A DNA stretch of 64,000 nt from assembly GCF_000264995.1 (NCBI RefSeq), contig NW_006767436.1, forward strand, positions 2,093,997-2,157,996, written 5' to 3'. Position 1 is the stretch's first letter; every line of letters begins with the position of its first letter. Below are positions 59,418 to 64,000 of this stretch, one piece after another. This DNA comes from Punctularia strigosozonata HHB-11173 SS5 (taxonomy: Eukaryota > Basidiomycota > Agaricomycetes > Corticiales > Punctulariaceae). Made by a program: the position numbers and the translations under genes. Below the pieces are notes generated by a model that made no database searches, had not been told where the DNA came from, and was given only the letters and a program-made list of their open reading frames with translations.

Positions 59418-60824
59418 ATGGTCTCGAGGGCGACGACGCCGGAAGACCGTGCGGCCGATAGAGATTATGCAGCGGAATTGGAGGCGCTCATCGGCGAGGT
59501 CGCAGCGGATCCAGAGCGCGAAGTTGTCGCTTCTGAAATCAGCGGTATGCTGTCTAGTTTCTTCATCTTGAAAGGTGTCCAATCGCTGTATCTACCTAGT
59601 TCTACAATCCATCTATGAACCCGGGTCTATCAGGATATGGCATCCACCAAAATCAAGTACATCTCGCGGCAGTTCCAGTTCTCCGGAGAGCGGCACAATC
59701 CGATACGAGATCCACCTGAAGTAAATCCACCCTTTCTTGAGGTCGGTCAAACATCCTGAGCTGAAGCTGATGTCAGTCTTCCAGATCCGTGTGATTCTGT
59801 GCCGATGCGCATCCTCGTCTCTCTCCCTCCGACCTATCCGGCATCCTCGCCGCCGCAATTGCAACTCCTCTCCCGCTACATCGGCGCGTTCAGCGTCGAC
59901 TCGGCTCTCTTCGGCTCCATCATCCGTACGTACATATCCACCAAAGATGGCGTGGAATGGACACCAGGTGCAGAGTGCGTCTTTGACGGGATTCAAAACG
60001 TGCTGGAACGATGTGTACGGTGGTATGAAGATCGGTTGAGCGTGGAAAAAGCGGGGGAGCTATTGAGGGAGGAGGAGAAGGAGATGCGGCATCGCACCCC
60101 TCAAGAGGAAGAGGGCAGCAAAACCGTGGAGGACTCCACGCCTCGCAGGCTGCAAGAAGTTGGCCCTGCCGATGAACTGCCAGCGGGAATAGGGCTTGTA
60201 GAGGCTGATAGCATCGTGGATCGCAAGAGCGTATTCGTCGGCCGTGCATGTCGAATAACGCATCCGTCACAGGCACGTCCCTTCATTTCATCTGTACAGC
60301 GCTTGTTGACGTGACGTCTCCAACGGGCAGGTACCAGCCATATTATCATATCTTATGAGCGACCGGCGGATTGCCCGAGCAGCTCACCCGATTATCAACG
60401 CGTGGCGCTGTCAGGTCGGTGCCGTACTGCATCAAGGTACCTCGAGCGTGTCGTCGATATCGACAGTTCCATTTTGACTCGATGTAACCTACAGATAATG
60501 ATGATGACGGCGAAACCGCCGCTGGCGGCAGACTCGCGCATTTGCTGCAAATATTGGTACCGTCTTGGATTTATCGTCGCGAATCTTCATTGACATAACC
60601 TGACACAGGAGGTCAATAATGTTCTCGTCGTCGTGACCCGATATTTTGGTGGCATCCATTTAGGTCCCGATCGCTTCAAGCATATAAATCAGGCGGCTAG
60701 GAATGCTCTCGAGCTAGGTAAGTCTACGAAGGCGGCGCGGATTGTCACTAATCGCGTCTCAGGTGGTTTCCTGGATGACGATAAGGAAGGGAGCCGGGCC
60801 AAAGCCAGAGGCAAGAAGAAATGA
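59418..60824 (+). CDS. YIH1: Yih1/IMPACT homologue (RWD + UPF0029)
   Basis: Yih1/IMPACT competes with the kinase Gcn2 for the activator Gcn1 and so damps the general amino-acid control response. The ATG at 59418 gives MVSRATTPEDRAADRDYAAE. An intron joins SEIS to VLQSIYEPGSIRIWHPPKS, the EIxxLxSIY opening of an RWD domain, which continues with ILVSLPPTYPASSPPQLQLL and the helix DGIQNVLERCVRWYEDRLS. An acidic linker leads to the UPF0029 domain: SIVDRKSVFVGRACRITHPS and, after introns, NVLVVVTRYFGGIHLGPDRF KHINQAARNAL. The C-terminus is basic (KARGKKK). Both domains are complete, and the order is that of the family. Confidence 0.93.
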
Positions 60825-60945
60825 ATGATGTACAAAGCGCTCTTGTTTCAACGTAAAGGAGAATACAGATTGTCGTCCAGGATCGTTACACTCGTCATAC
60901 AAAAACAATATATCACGGGTAACATCCAGCAATCCTTACAATGGC

Positions 60946-62383
60946 TCATAGACGGGCTTTGCCCTCTTCCACGACAGGGTTGATCAAGGTGCCGATGCCG
61001 CCGTCCAGCCATACGCGCACTTCATCGCCGTTCTTGAGATAGACCGGCGGGTTGCGTGCAGATCCAACGCCGCGCGGGGTGCCTGTCATGATGATAGATC
61101 CGGGGAGCAAGGTTGTTCCCTGCGAGAGGAATGCGATTGTCTGCCGAACAGTGAACAGCTGATCACTGCGACGGGATAATGTCAGCGAGTCGATAGACGG
61201 CACGGTCAGCAGTAAAGCGCGAAGTGAGAAGCCAGGGCAAAGCCGAATGGTGCAACCTCCCACATTCGAAAGAACTTCGATATGCGAGGGAAGAAGTTTC
61301 CACAAAAGCGCGCGGTGATGTATGTGTGGGAATAGGTACTCACGATGTCGTTCCATCTTGCATTGTCTGCCCGTTCAGAATGGTTCCGAGCCTGAGCGCC
61401 TGTGGGTCAGAGATCGCAGTCGCGGAGACGAGCGCGGGGCCAATAGGAGTTGTGTTGTCTGGTAGTCCTGTTCAATTAGCCGAACGCCGAGGAAATCACA
61501 GTCGCTTACCGAAACCTTTCGAGAAACTCCATTGAGATACGTGCCATTGCCAGAAGCGGAACGATATCTGAGAAAGCGGTTCAGCTTGTACCATGCACCG
61601 CTACCGTGTCCGGTCGTTCGGACGGAGCTGCGACAGGGACGCACGTCGTTGCCGGCGGTGTAACCAAGCACATAATCGAGGGCCTCAGCTTCAGAGACGT
61701 TCTTCGCCGGTTTGCCGATTACAACGGTGAGCTAAGCAAATAATCGTCCGTTCATACAGGCATCGGAGGATGGAATGGACTGCTGACCTCGACTTCATAA
61801 TCTGGATGGTGCTTGTCGATCGGCTGCGCGTGATGAGGGATTGTGATTGGGGCATTTGGACCCAGCAGGGTGTCAACGGGCTTGTAGAACAGGACAGGCG
61901 CGCTGAAGTTCGGGATGATCAGGGGATGCAACGACCAAGTTGACATGGATCTAACTTGGGCTTTTCCAAATTCGCTTCTCTAGCGTGGTCGGCGTAATTG
62001 AGACCCAAGCACCGGACCAGGCCAACCTGCTCCCTCGACAGAGGCGCGAGGAGTTCCTTCACGGTGAGCAGATTCTGGGTAACCGAGGCCGCGGGGTCAA
62101 ACGGGGACCCGACAATCTCATGCGCCTGTATCTTCTCCTTCTGCACGAACGCCAAACCGACTGCGAGGGGCCGAATGCTTAGCACCACTTGGCAAATACG
62201 AGATCTTATGCCTTCGTACCATCCAGGTTGCGGTCCACGGGCTGCCCGATATGGACTTGCCCGGTTTCGGCCGCGACGAACCGAATCAGCCGAGACCATT
62301 GCTGCAGGTTGAAAACGGTCTCGTCTTAACAATCTCGATTCAACCAAGGGAGCAAATCTGCCTACAGTGCGGATGGGTGCCAT
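60946..62383 (-). CDS. Fumarylacetoacetate hydrolase (FAH) family enzyme
   Basis: FAH-fold proteins are metal-dependent C-C hydrolases or decarboxylases such as acylpyruvases. The first exon is MAPIRT (ATG 62383); a GTAGGC donor joins to QWSRLIRFVAAETGQVHIGQ PVDRNLD. The catalytic fold has RCLGLNYADHAREANLEKPK and VLFYKPVDTLLGPNAPITIP. DYEVELTVVIGKPAKNVSEA contains the metal-ligand Glu, and LDYVLGYTAGNDV carries the ligand Asp. The C-terminus, TGTPRGVGSARNPPVYLKNG DEV, is typical of FAHD1-like members. Length is about that of a single-domain fungal FAH protein. The reaction is likely oxaloacetate decarboxylase or acylpyruvase-like, not the tyrosine-pathway FAH, but the substrate is not fixed by sequence. 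Confidence 0.88.
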
Positions 62384-63046
62384 GTTCAGCTACGGAGAGA
62401 TAAACGAAGGAGAGAGATACGAACGTGAGTAACACACGATATTCTTTGTACAATCGTCGACTGGCTTAAGGTCATACTTCGCCAGCCACCGGCCCGAAAC
62501 AAACACCGCCGTGGAAGCTCATGGAAGACGGGGTCCCGTGAGCGCCGTGAGGTTAGGGCTAAGATGGCTTTCGGTTGAGGGATACAGGATAAGTAACCTG
62601 AAGCACATAGTCATCCTACATAGAACAACACCTCAGAGGTATTCAATGAGTACGAAGATGTGAGGAATATCGAGTAAGTAATGGGAGCCTAGGTGTGACG
62701 CGGGCAAAGCCGAATAAGGCTAAGGTGCGTTCACACGGTAAGGTTCTCGAGCGGCACAACAAGAGAGAGTTCACGTCTCGATTGAGCAACTCGAGGTAAG
62801 ATACGAAACCAAAAGGTAAAGGTCCTCGCGACGAAGCTGCTTGTCTTTTATACCTCGTCGCGAGCCCTTGAGCATATGGAAGTGGAGTAAAAGGATCAAA
62901 CAGTCAAAAGGCGCATCAGCGCCGGATGCTAGAAAAGGAAAGAAGTTCTCGGTCTCAGCCTTCGGCAGAACCGGCACGTAACATCCGCCCTCCCGAAGTG
63001 GAAACCGCTTCGCCCAACAAGGTAATCCTCCGCCTCGATCCCTCGA
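62384..63046. other. Intergenic region, no supported gene
   Basis: About 660 bp upstream of the FAH-family gene and downstream of the last gene. Short open frames are of random composition. It probably contains the FAH-family promoter. Confidence 0.5.
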
Positions 63047-63865
63047 CTACACTCCCCGGCGCGTATTCTTCTCTAATTCTCGCTCCCGACGGCGCTGTTG
63101 AGCGCGCATCTGTCCACGCAGCGCCTGCACTATAGCGAACTGAATGACATCTTCATCGACCCCTAATGCGCCGATTGACGCGCTCGACGATCCCGCAACC
63201 ACGTGTGATCCCTGGCTCGACCCTGCGCGATCGTCGGTCGGCTGCTTCTTGATCTTCTTCGCCTGGGTCCCCTCGGGCTTCTCTTGCCCTCCCTTCGCCG
63301 ACTTCGACTTAGCGGTACGCTTGGCGGCGAGCCCGTCTAAGATCTCTTGAACCTCTGGCCGGAAGAAGATCGATCGCATCGGCTCGCCCTCCACCTCGAC
63401 CACACCCTTATCGTCAAATCCGGACAACGAGGCGATGCTGGGATCAACGAGCTTCCTGAGCGTCGAACGGAGGGAATAATACCCGATTGGGACCGGCTCA
63501 TCAACCGAGGCAAGCCCACCACGGATGCGATCGTCGTAGCGGAGGTAACGCTCGACATCCTTCCAATGGTACACATCGAACGGACACCCAATCATCGGGG
63601 CAGGTACGTGGTCCACGATGAACTCCTTGTGGGTGGCGTTGAACTCTACACCCTTGCAACAGGTGATAATCACCACGTCCTCGACATCCTGCGTCGTGCC
63701 AGGAAGCGGCATCAGGTCGACATCGGCGGCGTTGGGGGCAGCTTCCTTTGGAGGTGATGCATTGGCGGCGGGGTCGGAGTCGACTGCGGTCGGCGGTTCT
63801 TTGCGCTTGACGGCACCCCGACGCTTCGTAGGCGGGTCAGCGGTCGAGCCGGATGAAGGGGGCAT
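63047..63865 (-). CDS. Hypothetical basic protein with conserved-looking core
   Basis: This is a single intronless frame of 272 residues starting MPPSSGSTADPPTKRRGAVK. I do not recognise it. The N-terminus is basic and proline-rich (TKRRGAVKRKEP), a possible nuclear-import signal. The middle (about residues 60-170) is more ordered: EDVVIITCCKGVEFNATHKE FIVDHVPAPM and DVYHWKDVERYLRYDDRIRG, then SLRSTLRKLVDPSIASLSGF. The C-terminus is charged and ends with an Arg-rich helix (QMRAQQRRRERELEKNTRRG V). The lack of introns is unusual next to its intron-dense neighbours. It could be a lineage-specific nuclear protein. Its promoter would lie in the last 135 bp of the window. Confidence 0.55.
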   Translation of the reverse strand: MPPSSGSTADPPTKRRGAVKRKEPPTAVDSDPAANASPPKEAAPNAADVDLMPLPGTTQDVEDVVIITCCKGVEFNATHKEFIVDHVPAPMIGCPFDVYHWKDVERYLRYDDRIRGGLASVDEPVPIGYYSLRSTLRKLVDPSIASLSGFDDKGVVEVEGEPMRSIFFRPEVQEILDGLAAKRTAKSKSAKGGQEKPEGTQAKKIKKQPTDDRAGSSQGSHVVAGSSSASIGALGVDEDVIQFAIVQALRGQMRAQQRRRERELEKNTRRGV

Positions 63866-64000
63866 AAACGATGGTGAGTGACGATTGCGTTCACAATGGT
63901 GTAAAGTTACGGGATAGCTAACGGTGTCTGTATCACCTGTCCCGAGTTCGTTATATAGTCGACGTCCACATCTACCGCCGGTCTCATCGACACACAGGGT

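Overview
The window is nuclear DNA of a filamentous basidiomycete, most likely an Agaricomycete. Genes are closely packed on both strands and almost all are broken by many 45-65 nt GT..AG introns with visible CTAAC-type branch points. The housekeeping set is typically fungal, and two accessory types (a BAHD acyltransferase and a zinc-finger/kinase-like fusion) fit that group. It is a scaffold with one sequencing gap of 271 N. I rebuilt exons by hand from splice consensus and family conservation, so gene ends are firmer than internal joins.

Layout, left to right: a stomatin-like protein (806-2078 +); a secreted GH5-type glycosidase (2441-4113 -); NDUFAF5, a complex I assembly methyltransferase (5050-6567 +); the tRNA m1G9 methyltransferase TRM10 (6816-8131 +); the GLFG nucleoporin NUP98/NUP116 (8374-11805 +); a ferric reductase (11971-14707 -); a TPR protein (15771-18057 -); the second-largest subunit of RNA polymerase I (18253-22505 +); a long disordered protein whose N-terminus looks like fused H2B-like and H2A-like histone folds (22820-26041 -); a Q/S/P-rich C2H2 zinc-finger protein (26536-30309 -); the prolyl hydroxylase TPA1/Ofd1 (31044-33199 -); a multi-pass membrane protein (33599-34686 -); a Nop13-like RRM protein (34926-36503 -); a tail-anchored coiled-coil protein (36777-39337 +); an FG nucleoporin with an N-terminal membrane segment (40013-44943 +, interrupted by an assembly gap and a 984-bp duplicate); cytochrome b5 (45285-45997 +); a secreted SGNH/GDSL hydrolase (46135-47570 -); RCF2 (48172-49053 +); the SIN component Cdc14 (49278-51016 -); a gene-poor stretch; a BAHD acyltransferase (52186-54008 +); a two-zinc-finger/pseudokinase fusion (54207-56825 +); succinate-semialdehyde dehydrogenase (56930-59187 -); YIH1/IMPACT (59418-60824 +); a fumarylacetoacetate-hydrolase-family enzyme (60946-62383 -); and an unrecognised basic protein (63047-63865 -).

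There is no operon or obvious gene cluster. Neighbours are mostly unrelated and are arranged as convergent pairs sharing 100-300 bp terminators or divergent pairs sharing about 200-600 bp promoters. Themes recur by chance or loosely: nuclear pore (two FG nucleoporins), ribosome and tRNA biogenesis (Pol I, Nop13-like, TRM10), respiration (NDUFAF5, RCF2), translation and stress control (YIH1, TPA1). The observations most worth following are the H2B-H2A-like tandem histone fold, the membrane-anchored FG nucleoporin (a POM121-like architecture not expected in fungi), the C2H2-pseudokinase fusion, a conservation-supported GC-AG intron in TPA1, and the assembly duplication around the N gap.
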